This document shows, one piece after another, positions 19,370 to 28,694 of a stretch of 63,057 nt of DNA. Both the position numbers and the translations under genes were made by a program. Within the stretch, counting starts at the first letter, position 1. Each line of letters starts with the position of its first letter. A model generated the notes under the pieces. It ran no database searches and had not been told where the DNA came from. It saw only the letters and a program-made list of their open reading frames with translations. The DNA comes from Denitrobaculum tricleocarpae (lineage in GTDB: Bacteria > Pseudomonadota > Alphaproteobacteria > Kiloniellales > Kiloniellaceae), in the NCBI RefSeq assembly GCF_007004665.1, contig NZ_ML660067.1, forward strand, positions 1 through 63,057, read 5' to 3'.

Positions 19370-20092
19370 ATGGACAAGGTTCCACGCGTTCTATCTATAG
19401 ATACACCGTGTCTTCCCGACTATTCGCCCTGGAATCGACTGTCGGCAGCGAGCCTGTGTGACCTTCTGGACACTGCGACTCCGGCAAATCTATCGCGCGG
19501 CGATGAAGTGCGCTCGGATGTCGGCATCGTGATCTCGGGCGCCTTCGCCGTTCAGCGAGAACTGTCCGACGGACGCAGAGTTCTCTGCAGCCTGTTCCAC
19601 GAAGGCGACCTGGTTGATGTGCGCCGCAGTGAACGGATTCGCCAGGGCAAGCTGATTGCGTTGAAGGACTCGGAATTTCTGATGCTGGATCAAGATCAGA
19701 TCGATGCCTGCATCGCGCAACACAGCGATATCGCCGGTGCTTTCATCACGCAACAGGGCGCACATTTCGCGCGGATGCGCGATCACGTCACAGACCTGTC
19801 CTGCAAGACGCCGTTCGAACGGCTCGCATCCCTGTTGTTCGAATTCAAGCGCTGGCCCGGGCGGCAAAAGAGATCACGGGACGGGGATACCGTGCATATT
19901 CCGATCATGCGGATCGACATCGCCGACTACATCGGGGTCAAAGCCGAGACCGTCAGCCGGGCGATCCGCAAGCTCGAGCAGGAAAAACGCATCGCAATCC
20001 CGACGGCCGACCAGGTTTTCATGATCGATGTCCCGGCCATGCGTCAGATCGCAAACGGCGGCCGTCCCCGGCAATCGACGCGCCGGGCTTAA
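19370..20092 (+). CDS. Crp/Fnr-family transcriptional regulator, putative regulator of the idr-like operon
   Basis: 240 residues. N-terminal cyclic-nucleotide-binding-like beta-roll (about 35-130, ISGAFAVQRELSDGRRVLCSLFHEGD) and C-terminal winged helix (about 160-225). The recognition helix contains VKAETVSRAIRKLEQE; the E-x2-SR signature is that of Fnr-type proteins that read TTGAT. Cys are present but not in the clustered Fnr [4Fe-4S] pattern, so oxygen sensing by that route is unlikely; a Dnr-like haem/NO or other redox signal is possible. It is divergent from the idr-like operon with perfect boxes in between, making it the likely pathway-specific regulator. ATG at 19370 lies a few bases after GGGGG. 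Confidence 0.88.
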   Translation: MDKVPRVLSIDTPCLPDYSPWNRLSAASLCDLLDTATPANLSRGDEVRSDVGIVISGAFAVQRELSDGRRVLCSLFHEGDLVDVRRSERIRQGKLIALKDSEFLMLDQDQIDACIAQHSDIAGAFITQQGAHFARMRDHVTDLSCKTPFERLASLLFEFKRWPGRQKRSRDGDTVHIPIMRIDIADYIGVKAETVSRAIRKLEQEKRIAIPTADQVFMIDVPAMRQIANGGRPRQSTRRA

Positions 20093-20247
20093 GGAATCCG
20101 GGCCTAAAGAAGAAGAGGGCCTGAGGAAGCATCGGCCCCAAGACAGGATAGATCGCGACGCTTCAGCCCGCGTCCCTGCGTGCGGGCCGCTCGAGTGATT
20201 CCAAGCAGTGATTCGAAGCAACGTCGCCGGACCGCCTGGGACCAGCG

Positions 20248-20475
20248 TTACAGATCCAGATCCTGGTCGGTCAGGGTCGCGCGGCGCTGGCGCTCGTCCA
20301 GCACCAGGATCATCCGGGCCAGCATCGCGGTATCCAGATTGGACCAACCCGCCGTGATATGCCCGTCTTTCCAGAGAATACTGGTGGCCACAGCCTGAAT
20401 CTCATCGGCGTGTTCCAATCCGCTTTGGAAGATCTCCGCGGGCTCAACGCCGTGCAGCGTGATGATATCGGCCAT
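20248..20475 (-). CDS. Small hypothetical protein
   Basis: 75 residues, no recognised family. ATG at 20475 follows AAGGTAAGAAAACATC, a plausible ribosome site. Acidic and soluble: MADIITLHGVEPAEIFQSG at the start and a conserved-looking ITAGWSNLDTAMLARMILVLDE in the second half, which might form a helical hairpin. It is divergent from the ABC exporter operon and convergent with the Crp/Fnr gene. The codon usage fits its neighbours, which supports a real gene. No function can be assigned. Confidence 0.6.
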   Translation of the reverse strand: MADIITLHGVEPAEIFQSGLEHADEIQAVATSILWKDGHITAGWSNLDTAMLARMILVLDERQRRATLTDQDLDL

Positions 20476-20717
20476 GATGTTTTCTTACCTTTCGGATTTT
20501 GTGTCCTCACTCGAGGTTCCACCGAACCTATCCAAATCTTGGCATGAGGCACTTGAGTTAGGTCAAACCTTCTTCACAGCGATGTCGATCGCGTGCGCCA
20601 GCGGCGACAGGGCGAGATCTGACCGGGCCAGATCTGATCTGTGTCAAGGTCTGCGCCCACTCCCTTCGCTATTTTGAAGCCTCATGGCAAACCTCATTGC
20701 GTGAGCGGAGATTCTGC

Positions 20718-21461
20718 GTGGTTTCTCAGGCAAACACTCTACCAGAGACCGAGCCGCAAACGCCCTCGATCCGGACCCGTGGCCTGACCAAGATTTACCG
20801 AACGGGCGAAGTTGAGGTGCGTGCGCTGAACGGCGTCGATCTGACGCTTTACCAATCTGAACTGGTTGTCCTGTTGGGGGCATCAGGCAGCGGCAAATCG
20901 ACGCTTCTGAATATCCTGGGCGGCCTGGACCGGCCGACGCACGGCAAGGTCTTTTTTGGCGACGCGGAACTGACGGCCTTCAACGAGTCGGCACTGACCC
21001 GTTTCAGGCGCGATAACGTCGGCTTCGTGTTCCAGTTCTACAATCTCATCCCCAGCCTGACCGCCCGCGAGAACGTGGCCCTGGTGACCGAAATCGCGCC
21101 GGCCCCCATGGCACCGGCCGAAGCGTTGGAAATGGTCGGGCTCGGCGAACGCCTGGATCATTTTCCCGCCCAGCTTTCGGGCGGCGAACAGCAGCGGGTC
21201 GCCATCGCCCGGGCCATCGCCAAACAGCCGCGGATCCTGCTGTGCGACGAGCCCACCGGCGCGCTGGACAGCGCCAGCGGCGTGATCGTCCTGGAAGCGA
21301 TCCAGAGGGTCAACCAGGAGCTCGGCACCACGACAGCCCTGATCACCCATAACGCCGTGATCGCCGATATGGCGGACCGGGTGATTATTTTCGCCGACGG
21401 CAAAATTCACGAGACCCGCGTCAATAAGGACAAACGCCGGGTCAGTGAAATGACCTGGTAA
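20718..21461 (+). CDS. ABC exporter ATPase (MacB/LolD type)
   Basis: 247 residues from GTG at 20718, seven bases after GGAG; a TTG at 20697 adds seven. Walker [11 protein letters not shown]-loop [12 protein letters not shown], signature [14 protein letters not shown], Walker [15 protein letters not shown] and H-loop ITHN are all intact. This is the LolD/MacB branch that energises FtsX-type permeases. It is the first gene of a three-gene operon; the permease starts six bases after its stop. Acts at the inner membrane, probably as a homodimer with the fused two-domain permease. Confidence 0.93.
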   Translation: MVSQANTLPETEPQTPSIRTRGLTKIYRTGEVEVRALNGVDLTLYQSELVVLLGASGSGKSTLLNILGGLDRPTHGKVFFGDAELTAFNESALTRFRRDNVGFVFQFYNLIPSLTARENVALVTEIAPAPMAPAEALEMVGLGERLDHFPAQLSGGEQQRVAIARAIAKQPRILLCDEPTGALDSASGVIVLEAIQRVNQELGTTTALITHNAVIADMADRVIIFADGKIHETRVNKDKRRVSEMTW

Positions 21462-21466
21462 CGGTC

Positions 21467-23830
21467 ATGAACCCCCTCGACAAAAAGCTCTTCCGCGACC
21501 TCTGGCGCCTGCGCGGCCAGGTCATCGCCATCGCGCTGATCGTGGCTTCCGGCGTCGGCGTTCTGATCATGTCCCTGAGCTCGCTCGAGGCCCTGGAGGA
21601 AACCGCCAATGCCTACTATGAGCGCTACCGCTTCGCGCAGGTCTTCGCGGAGGTCAAACGCGCACCCCGGTCGCTGGAAAAGAAAATCGCGGAACTGCCC
21701 GGGGTTCAAGCGGTCGACACGCGGATCGCTCAGTTTGCGGTCGTCGACATCGCGGGCTTCGGCGAGCCGGTTATCGCCCAATTGGTCTCTATCCCGGAAC
21801 GCGGACAGCCGAACCTGAACCAACTGGTCCTGCGCAGCGGCCGCTGGGTCACGCCTGGCCGGGTCGATGAAGTCATCCTCGGCGAACCCTTTGCAGAGGC
21901 CCATGGTTTCAAACCAGGCGATAAGTTTCAGGCCGTGCTCAAGGGCAATAAACGAACCCTGACCATCGTCGGTACGGCCCTCTCGCCGGAGTTCGTCTAC
22001 TCCATCGGTCCGGGCGCACTGATGCCCGACGATCTGCGCTTCGGCATCTTCTGGATGGGCCGGGATGCCCTGGCGGCGGCCTATGACCTGGAAGATTCCT
22101 TCAACGGCGTCGCGGTCTCCCTGCTGCGCGGTGTCGAACCCAAGGGCGTGATCGAGCGGCTCGACAACCTGCTCGAGGATTACGGCGGCGTCGGCGCCTA
22201 CGCCCGCAAGGACCAGATCTCCAACTGGTTCCTCATGAACGAGCTGGAACAGCTGCGGAGCATGTCGACGATCATGCCGACGATCTTCCTGGCCGTGGCG
22301 GGTTTTCTGACAAACATGGTGCTTGCGCGCCTCATCGCCATCGAGCGAACCGAGATCGGCCTGCTCAAGGCCTTCGGCTACAGCAATCTGGCGGTCGGCT
22401 GGCATTACGCCAAGATGGTGATGGCTATGACCGGGCTGGGTATCGTCATCGGCTGGGGCGTCGGCTATGGCCTGGGGCAGTGGAGCACGCACATCTACGC
22501 GGATCAGTTCCGCTTTCCCTTCCTTCTGTTCCGCCCCGGTCCCACTTCCTTCTCCATCGCGGCCATCGTCAGCATGGCCGCGGCCCTGATCGGCGCGGCA
22601 GGCGCCGTGCGGAGTTCGGTCGCGCTTTCTCCTGCCGAGTCCATGCGGCCCCCGGCACCGCCTGTCTTTCATAAGGGCGGTCTGATGGACTCGGCCCTGG
22701 CGGTTCTGCTGGACCAGCCCAGCCGCATGATCCTGCGGCAGATCATCCGCTGGCCCCTGCGGGCCTTCCTGACCGCATCGGGGATCGCCCTCTCGGTGGC
22801 GGTTCTGATCTCCTCGCTGCAGTGGCTCGATTCCATCGACCACATGGCCGACACCCACTTTTTCCAGGCGCAGCATCAGGACATCATGGTCGGTCTGGTC
22901 GAGGCGGAGCAGGAGAGCGTCGTGCGCGAGTTCGCCAATCTGCCGGGCGTGCTCTCTGTTGAATCCCAGCGGATCGTCACGGCGAACTTCCGCTCGGGAA
23001 CGCGGCTGCACAGAGGCTCCCTCAACGGTATTGAGCCGGACGCCAGACTGCAACCGATCTACGACAATGCCGGCCGGGTCGTGGCGGTTCCGCCGGGCGG
23101 GCTGGTGCTTTCGACCAAGCTGGCGGAGAAACTGGCCGTCGGCCCGGGCGATACAGTGCTGGTCGAAGTCTTGGAAGGACGCCGCCCCACACTTGAGCTG
23201 CCTGTGGTCAGCCTCTTCGGGACCTTCATCGGTATGCCGGCTTACATCGATAAGTCGGCCATGAACCGTCTGCTTCTGGAGCCCCGGCGTGTCGAATTTC
23301 TCGATCTGCTGGTCGATGAGCGGGAGCAGGCGGAGCTTTTCGCCGAGTTGAAGGAACTGCCGAGTATCGCCGCCGTGATGCTGCGCCGCGCGGCGGTCGA
23401 CGAGTTCTACGAGACCCTGGCCAAGACCCTGTTGGTCTATATTTCCTTTTTTGTCGCCTTCTCCTGCACCCTGGCCTTCGGGGTCGTCTACAACACCGCG
23501 CGGATCGCCCTTTCGGAACGCGGACGCGAGCTCGCAACGCTCAGAGTGCTCGGATTCTCCCGTTGGGAAATCTCCTACATACTGCTCGGTGAAGTCGGCC
23601 TGACGGTTCTCTTCGGCCTGCCGCTCGGTTGCCTTGCAGGCCTGGGTCTGGCCTGGCTCATGACCACAGCCTTCGAATCCGAGCTCTACCGCATTCCGAT
23701 GATCATCGAACCCTCGACCTACGGCGTAGGAGTCCTGATCGCGCTGCTGGCCGCTGTGGTGTCGGGATTTATCGTGCGGGAGCGGCTCGACAAACTCGAT
23801 CTGATCTCTGTTCTCAAGACCCGCGAATGA
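21467..23830 (+). CDS. FtsX-family ABC exporter permease
   Basis: 787 residues with two FtsX/MacB cores. A first transmembrane helix (about 19-40) is followed by a large periplasmic MacB-PCD-like domain, three helices near 265-385, a second helix near 430-450, a second periplasmic domain and three final helices (about 650-780). Such duplicated permeases work with a LolD-like ATPase and an HlyD-type adaptor and do not transport like classical importers; they move lipids, peptides or lipoproteins, or act as mechanotransmitters. Substrate unknown. ATG at 21467 follows the ATPase stop by five bases and precedes the adaptor gene by 19. Confidence 0.9.
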   Translation: MNPLDKKLFRDLWRLRGQVIAIALIVASGVGVLIMSLSSLEALEETANAYYERYRFAQVFAEVKRAPRSLEKKIAELPGVQAVDTRIAQFAVVDIAGFGEPVIAQLVSIPERGQPNLNQLVLRSGRWVTPGRVDEVILGEPFAEAHGFKPGDKFQAVLKGNKRTLTIVGTALSPEFVYSIGPGALMPDDLRFGIFWMGRDALAAAYDLEDSFNGVAVSLLRGVEPKGVIERLDNLLEDYGGVGAYARKDQISNWFLMNELEQLRSMSTIMPTIFLAVAGFLTNMVLARLIAIERTEIGLLKAFGYSNLAVGWHYAKMVMAMTGLGIVIGWGVGYGLGQWSTHIYADQFRFPFLLFRPGPTSFSIAAIVSMAAALIGAAGAVRSSVALSPAESMRPPAPPVFHKGGLMDSALAVLLDQPSRMILRQIIRWPLRAFLTASGIALSVAVLISSLQWLDSIDHMADTHFFQAQHQDIMVGLVEAEQESVVREFANLPGVLSVESQRIVTANFRSGTRLHRGSLNGIEPDARLQPIYDNAGRVVAVPPGGLVLSTKLAEKLAVGPGDTVLVEVLEGRRPTLELPVVSLFGTFIGMPAYIDKSAMNRLLLEPRRVEFLDLLVDEREQAELFAELKELPSIAAVMLRRAAVDEFYETLAKTLLVYISFFVAFSCTLAFGVVYNTARIALSERGRELATLRVLGFSRWEISYILLGEVGLTVLFGLPLGCLAGLGLAWLMTTAFESELYRIPMIIEPSTYGVGVLIALLAAVVSGFIVRERLDKLDLISVLKTRE

Positions 23831-23849
23831 AAGAGGGGAGTACGCCAAC

Positions 23850-25061
23850 ATGCAGGTGAAAGGACGCCGTTTGGTACTTTGGGGCTGTCTCGGCGCGGTT
23901 CTCGCGGCAGGTTTGGCCTACGCCTTCTGGCCCCGGCCGATCCCGGTTGATTTCGTCACGGCGGCCCAGGGGCCGCTGGTGGTCACGGTCGCCGAAGAAG
24001 GTGAGACCCGCGTGCGCGACGTCTTCGTGCTGTCCGCGCCGGTCACCGGACATATGCGGCGGATCGATCTGGACGTCGGTGACCTCCTGCGTGCCGAGAT
24101 CACCGAGGTCGCGAGGATCGAGCCGATCGACCCGACCTTCCTGGATGTGCGCAGCGCGGCCCAGGCCCAGGCCGCCATCGAAACCGCCGAGGCGGCCCGC
24201 AGTCTGGCATTGGCCGAGGTCGATGTGGCAGAGGCGGAACTGGACTTCGCGGACGCCGAGGTCAAGCGCGCGCGCAGGCTGATCACCACCGACACCATCT
24301 CTCAGCGGGCGCTGGACGACGCCGAACGGGTCTTCCGGACCAAGAAAGCGAGCCTGGATACAGCCCGCGCCGGCCTGCGCATGCGCGAGTCGGAATTGAC
24401 GCAGGCCCGCGCGCAGCTGGTATCTCCGGCCACCGCGCAGCGCCAGTACGATGCCTGCGACTGTGTCGTGCTCACGACACCGGTCAGCGGACAGGTACTG
24501 AAGATTCATCAGGAAAGCGCGGGCGTGGTCCAGTCCGGCCAGGCCTTGATCGACATCGGCAATCCCCGCCAGTTGGAGATCGTCGTCGATCTGCTGTCGG
24601 AAGATGCCGTAAAGGTCGAGGCCAACCAGCGGGTCGTGATCGAGGATTGGGGTGGCCCGGAGGATCTCAGCGGCCGGGTCCGTCGGATCGAGCCGACCGG
24701 TTTCACCAAGGTCTCCGCACTGGGGATCGAGGAACAGCGGGTCAACGTCATCATCGATTTCACCGATCCGCCCGAAAAGTGGCTGCGCCTCGGCCACGGC
24801 TACCGGGTCGAGCTGCAGGTGGTGCTTTGGGAGGACCCGTCCGTGCTGAAAATACCCCTCACGGCGCTGTTTCGAAACGGCGGCGACTGGACGGTCTTTG
24901 TCGAGCGCGAGGGCCGGGCCCGCCTGCAATCGGTCGAACTCGGACAGCGCACGGACCTGGAAGCGCAGATCCTGGAGGGCCTCAGCGAGGGCGACCGGGT
25001 CGTGCTCTATCCCAGCGACCGGGTGATCGAGGGCGTCAGGCTGAGCGAACGTCTTCTCTGA
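23850..25061 (+). CDS. HlyD-family periplasmic adaptor
   Basis: 403 residues. A single N-terminal membrane anchor (about 8-28, LVLWGCLGAVLAAGLAYAF) is followed by a biotinyl-lipoyl-like strand, a long alpha-hairpin (about 100-200, alanine/glutamate-rich: AQAQAAIETAEAARSLALAE), the second lipoyl half (CDCVVLTTPVSGQVLKIHQ) and beta-barrel domains. ATG at 23850 follows GAGGGGAGTACGCCAAC. It completes an ATPase-permease-adaptor exporter; no outer-membrane channel gene is adjacent, so an unlinked TolC-like protein would be needed if export crosses the outer membrane. Confidence 0.9.
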   Translation: MQVKGRRLVLWGCLGAVLAAGLAYAFWPRPIPVDFVTAAQGPLVVTVAEEGETRVRDVFVLSAPVTGHMRRIDLDVGDLLRAEITEVARIEPIDPTFLDVRSAAQAQAAIETAEAARSLALAEVDVAEAELDFADAEVKRARRLITTDTISQRALDDAERVFRTKKASLDTARAGLRMRESELTQARAQLVSPATAQRQYDACDCVVLTTPVSGQVLKIHQESAGVVQSGQALIDIGNPRQLEIVVDLLSEDAVKVEANQRVVIEDWGGPEDLSGRVRRIEPTGFTKVSALGIEEQRVNVIIDFTDPPEKWLRLGHGYRVELQVVLWEDPSVLKIPLTALFRNGGDWTVFVEREGRARLQSVELGQRTDLEAQILEGLSEGDRVVLYPSDRVIEGVRLSERLL

Positions 25062-25159
25062 GCGCCCTGCAAGGCCTCCGGCAAGCGCAAAGGACAATGC
25101 CCCTCGACGAAGCCTCGTCACCGCATTAGGCTCGCAAGAGAACAGAGTGTGCCAACCTG

Positions 25160-25189
25160 ACAGGCAAAACGGGCGAATAACAGGCAAAA
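25160..25189. repeat. Direct repeat ACAGGCAAAA x2, 20-bp period
   Basis: ACAGGCAAAA occurs at 25160-25169 and 25180-25189, exactly 20 bp (about two helical turns) apart. It lies about 90 bp upstream of a sigma-54-like promoter and could be an activator-binding site. This is speculative. Confidence 0.45.
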
Positions 25190-25278
25190 ACAATCGGCCT
25201 GATCCCGGACTGCCCAGATTATGGGCGGTTTTCCGACCTGGAAAGCGGTAAAGGGTTTCCAGGCGAGAGCTTGACAGA

Positions 25279-25294
25279 TGGCATAGGGTTTGCA
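25279..25294 (+). promoter_or_regulatory. Sigma-54-like promoter of the NMT1-type ABC importer
   Basis: TGGCATAGGGTTTGCA keeps the invariant GG (-24) and GC (-12) with correct spacing and matches TGGCAC-N5-TTGCA except at the sixth and seventh positions. It lies 50 bp upstream of the substrate-binding protein gene. A TTGACA at 25271 has no matching -10 at standard spacing. Confidence 0.5.
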
Positions 25295-25343
25295 GTGCGT
25301 GATCCTGACTCAATCGCACGAGAAAACGGGGAGATAACTGATA

Positions 25344-26366
25344 ATGTTTGACGTCAAAGCCCTGCGCGCCGTCGCGCTGGTTGCCGCTTTTGCCGGCTTC
25401 TCGACCCAGGCCTCGGCCGAAGTCGACATCAAATTCACGCTGGACTGGAAATTCCAGGGACCTACGGCAGCCTTCTTGGTGGCCGCCGATAAAGGCTTCT
25501 ACGCCGAAGAAGGCCTTGATGTCTCGATCGACAGCGGCAACGGCTCCGCCGGCGCGGTCACCCGCGTGGCAGGCGGCGCCTATCAGATGGGCTTCGCGGA
25601 TATCAACGCGCTGGTCGATTTCAACGCCAAAAACCCCGGCCAGTCGGTCAAGGCCGTGATGATGGCTTATGACGCGCCGCCCTTCTCGCTCTTTACCCTG
25701 AAGAAAAACAACATCGCCAAGGCCGAGGACCTGGTCGGCCGGAAGCTGGGCGCGCCGGTCTTCGACGCCTCCTACAAGCTCTTTCCCGCCTTTGCCCATG
25801 AAACAGGCATCGACGAAAAAGCCGTTGAGCGGGTCAACATGGACCCGGCTCTGCGCGAAGCCATGCTGGTGCGGGGCGACGTGGATTTCATCTCCGGTCA
25901 CTTCTTCTCCTCGATGCTGGATCTGAAGTCCAAGGGCGTCTCGGAGGAAGACATCAAGTATTTCCTCTATGCCGATTTCGGGATGGATTTCTACGGCAAT
26001 GCCGTGATTGCGTCCGGCAAGTTCATCAGCGAACAGCCCGAGGCGGTCGCCGGCTTCATCCGCGCCACCGTCCGCGGCTGGCAGGACGTGATTGCCGACC
26101 CCGAAGGCGCCATCGAAATCGTCGCCAAGAGCGATCCGCTGATCGAGAAGAAACTGGAACTGGAGCGGCTGCAACTGGCCCTGGATGTCAATGTCCTGAC
26201 CCCGAAAGTGCTCGAGAGCGGCATCGGCGATGTGGACGAGGCCCGCCTGCGCAATTCCATCGCGCAGCTCGCCATAGCCTACGGCCTGGAGTCCACGCCG
26301 GAACCCGCCGCTGTCTGGACCTCGGAGTTTCTGCCGCCGGCGAAGGACCGGATGCTGAGCCGCTGA
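25344..26366 (+). CDS. NMT1/SsuA-type ABC substrate-binding protein
   Basis: 340 residues. Sec signal (1-25, ending QASA-E) then an NMT1/THI5-like periplasmic-binding fold: FTLDWKFQGPTAAFLVAADKG at the start is typical of the ThiY/SsuA/TauA group, and GNGSAGAVTRVAGGAYQMGF is the ligand-pocket region. Members bind pyrimidines (thiamine precursors), sulfonates, riboflavin or aromatic acids; the sequence alone does not settle which. The 'TLDW' start is common among pyrimidine binders. ATG at 25344 follows GGGGAGATAACTGATA. First gene of an importer operon. Confidence 0.85.
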   Translation: MFDVKALRAVALVAAFAGFSTQASAEVDIKFTLDWKFQGPTAAFLVAADKGFYAEEGLDVSIDSGNGSAGAVTRVAGGAYQMGFADINALVDFNAKNPGQSVKAVMMAYDAPPFSLFTLKKNNIAKAEDLVGRKLGAPVFDASYKLFPAFAHETGIDEKAVERVNMDPALREAMLVRGDVDFISGHFFSSMLDLKSKGVSEEDIKYFLYADFGMDFYGNAVIASGKFISEQPEAVAGFIRATVRGWQDVIADPEGAIEIVAKSDPLIEKKLELERLQLALDVNVLTPKVLESGIGDVDEARLRNSIAQLAIAYGLESTPEPAAVWTSEFLPPAKDRMLSR

Positions 26367-26408
26367 TCCTTTCCCCATTCCTTTCGTTTTCTGTGAGCGG
26401 TACTTTTT

Positions 26409-27200
26409 GTGACGGCCTTCGTTGAACTCGAGCAGGTCACCATGACCTATGGCGGCCCCGGCACCGGCACGGTACCGGCGGTCGCCGACGCTTCTCTGAC
26501 CATCAAACAGGGCGAGTTCGTCGCCATGGTCGGTCCCTCGGGCTGCGGGAAATCTTCTCTTTTGAAGATCGTCTCCGGCCTGATGCCTGCGGACAAAGGC
26601 ATCACCCGTGTCGCCGGGGAACCCGTGACCCGGCCGCTGACCATGGTGGGGATGGCCTTTCAAAACGCCACCCTCCTGCCCTGGCGGACAACCCTGGAGA
26701 ACGTCTTGCTGCCGCTGGAGGTCAGCCGGACACACCGGGGCAGCTTCCGGCGCAAGAAGGCCGAGCATCTGGAGACCGCCAGAGCGCTTCTCAAGACGGT
26801 CGGGCTTGAAGGCTACGAGGATCATGCCCCTTATGAGCTTTCCGGCGGTATGCAGCAGCGCGCGTCGCTCTGCCGGGCGCTGATCCATGCGCCGGATCTT
26901 CTGCTGCTCGACGAGCCTTTCGCCGCCCTCGACGCCTTCACCCGCGAGGAGCTCTGGGGCGTGCTGCAGGATCTCTGGATGCAGCGGAAATTCACGGTCA
27001 TCCTGGTGACCCACGATCTGCGCGAGGCGGTCTACCTGGCCGACCGGGTTTACGTGGTCAGCAAACGCCCGGGCCGGATTGTCTATAAGCGGCCCATCCC
27101 CCTGGCCCGGCCCCGCACCTTGGAGTCCACCTTCGACCAGGATTTCGTCGATCTGGTGCATAAGCTGCGCGATCACATCGGCGAGGTGCGCGCATCATGA
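26409..27200 (+). CDS. ABC importer ATPase (SsuB/TauB type)
   Basis: 263 residues from a GTG at 26409. Walker A GPSGCGKSS, signature LSGGMQQRASLCRA (with GGMQQR, the nitrate/sulfonate/taurine-importer form), Walker B LLLLDEPFAALDAF and H-loop VTHDLREA are intact. It partners the adjacent permease, whose ATG at 27197 overlaps its stop by 4 bp. The end of the protein carries a normal SsuB-like tail. Cytoplasmic face of the inner membrane. Confidence 0.92.
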   Translation: MTAFVELEQVTMTYGGPGTGTVPAVADASLTIKQGEFVAMVGPSGCGKSSLLKIVSGLMPADKGITRVAGEPVTRPLTMVGMAFQNATLLPWRTTLENVLLPLEVSRTHRGSFRRKKAEHLETARALLKTVGLEGYEDHAPYELSGGMQQRASLCRALIHAPDLLLLDEPFAALDAFTREELWGVLQDLWMQRKFTVILVTHDLREAVYLADRVYVVSKRPGRIVYKRPIPLARPRTLESTFDQDFVDLVHKLRDHIGEVRAS

Positions 27201-27958
27201 TTTCGAAAAACAAACTCGCACCCTGGCTCGCCACCATCGGTCTTTTCGTGTTCTGGGAAGTCGTCTGCCGGCTTTTCTCGGTGCCTGAATTCATCCTGCC
27301 CACGCCCAGCGCGTCCATTGCCGCAATGATCGAATACTGGCCCGCGATCTGGCAGAACGCCTTCTACACCTTCTGGGTGACTATGGTCGGTTTTGCGCTG
27401 GCCGTGGTTTTCGGACTGGCCCTGGGCCTGGTCACCGGCGCCTCGGCGGTGGTCTATTCAGCCATCTATCCCCTGCTGGTCGGCTTTAATTCCATCCCGA
27501 AGGTCGCCATCGTACCGGTGCTCGTGGTCTGGTTCGGCATCGGCACAATCCCGGCTATCCTCACCGCCTTCACCATTTCCTTCTTTCCCATCGTCGTGAA
27601 CGTCGCCACCGGCCTCGCGACGCTTGAGCCGGAACTGAAAGACGTCCTGCGATCCCTCGGCGCGCGCAAGATCGATATCCTGCTCAAGGTCGGCGTGCCC
27701 CGCTCCATGCCTTACTTCTTCGCTTCGTTGAAGGTCGCGGTCACCCTTGCTTTCGTGGGCACGGTGATCTCCGAGACGGTGGCCGGAAACGCCGGCATGG
27801 GACATCTCATGCTCACCGCGTCCTCCAGCTTCCGCGTGCCTCTGGTCTTCGCGGGTCTGCTGGTGATCGCCGCCATGGGTGTGGGCATGTATGTGGTCTT
27901 TGTGCTGGTCGAGCGGCGCTTCGTCGGATGGGCCTTCCGCGGCGGGGACAGCGGATAG
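27197..27958 (+). CDS. ABC importer permease (SsuC/ThiX type)
   Basis: 253 residues with about six transmembrane helices (first at 10-27, then 60-85, 90-115, 120-145, 185-205, 220-245). The cytoplasmic coupling motif EPELKDVLRSLGARKIDIL is the EAA loop of the BPD permease family, and the FIGxG-like PLLVGFNSIPKVAIVPVLVVWFG segment is typical of nitrate/sulfonate/thiamine-precursor permeases. It overlaps the ATPase gene by 4 bp. Confidence 0.92.
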   Translation: MISKNKLAPWLATIGLFVFWEVVCRLFSVPEFILPTPSASIAAMIEYWPAIWQNAFYTFWVTMVGFALAVVFGLALGLVTGASAVVYSAIYPLLVGFNSIPKVAIVPVLVVWFGIGTIPAILTAFTISFFPIVVNVATGLATLEPELKDVLRSLGARKIDILLKVGVPRSMPYFFASLKVAVTLAFVGTVISETVAGNAGMGHLMLTASSSFRVPLVFAGLLVIAAMGVGMYVVFVLVERRFVGWAFRGGDSG

Positions 27959-27983
27959 TCATGCCGGAAAGGTGCAGCCTCAC

Positions 27984-28592
27984 GTGACTCTGACAAGGCG
28001 GTCCTGGTGCAAATTATTTCTGGCCGCGGGCCTGATCGGCCCTATCTTGTTGCGTTCCGGCAACAGCACTGCGCAGATCGAAAACATGCTAATTGACGAC
28101 TTTAGCGATTCGGACCTGACCTCAAAACTGGGCACCACCTGGCGGGGTTTCAGCGATCGGGTCATGGGCGGCGTCTCGCAGGCCTCCGTCACGCGCGAAC
28201 AGCTCGACGGACGCTGGGCGATGCGGCTGCGCGGGGACGTGCGCCTGGAAAACAACGGCGGCTTCGTTCAGGCGGCCCTCGATCTCTCGCCGGACCGGGG
28301 GATGTACGACGCCTCCGGCTTTACCGGGTTACGCCTTACGGTCCGCGGCAACGGTGAAGAGTACGGGCTGCATCTGCGCAGCGCCGACAACACCCGGCCC
28401 TGGCAGTCCTACCGGGCACAGTTCGTTGCAGGACCGGAGTGGGAAACGCTCGAACTGCCCTTCGCCTCCTTCACGCCCCACAGGCTGGAAGCGCCCCTGG
28501 TGACCTCCAGGCTCCGAAGGATCGGGCTGGTGGCCATCGGCCGGGCTTTTACTGCCGACCTCGCCGTGAGCGAGATCGCGTTTTACCGTTAA
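27984..28592 (+). CDS. CIA30-family exported protein
   Basis: About 202 residues from a GTG at 27984; an in-frame GTG at 27972 is an alternative. Residues 1-30 form an export signal beginning TRRSWCKLFLAAGL, which is Tat-like (RR-x-W), ending near STAQ. The remainder is a CIA30/NDUFAF1-type beta-sandwich: LIDDF-S, GTTWRGFSDRVMGGVSQASV, GGFVQAALDLS, FTGLRLTVRGNGEEYGLHLR. Eukaryotic CIA30 assists complex I assembly; bacterial exported members are uncharacterised carbohydrate-binding-like proteins. It lies 25 bp after the importer permease and is probably in the same transcript. Confidence 0.78.
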   Translation: MTLTRRSWCKLFLAAGLIGPILLRSGNSTAQIENMLIDDFSDSDLTSKLGTTWRGFSDRVMGGVSQASVTREQLDGRWAMRLRGDVRLENNGGFVQAALDLSPDRGMYDASGFTGLRLTVRGNGEEYGLHLRSADNTRPWQSYRAQFVAGPEWETLELPFASFTPHRLEAPLVTSRLRRIGLVAIGRAFTADLAVSEIAFYR

Positions 28593-28694
28593 CGCATGTC
28601 GCGTTTAATCGCATTCTCTGGCCCATCCGAACGCGTTGTGCTCTGCAAACACTGCCTCGGATCTGCCATAGAATGGGCTTATCCGGTTGAACGC

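Noticed and set aside
19370-20092. True Fnr with an oxygen-sensing [4Fe-4S] cluster
   Set aside because: The Cys are scattered and do not form the clustered N-terminal pattern.
21407-23851. An 814-codon open frame on the minus strand
   Set aside because: Antisense to the FtsX permease gene, with the same low-information composition and no family motif.
23814-27176. A 1120-codon open frame on the minus strand
   Set aside because: It runs antisense through five well-supported genes (HlyD adaptor, SBP, ATPase and others). Its translation is rich in His, Asp, Gly and Gln without any domain, typical of antisense frames in GC-rich DNA.
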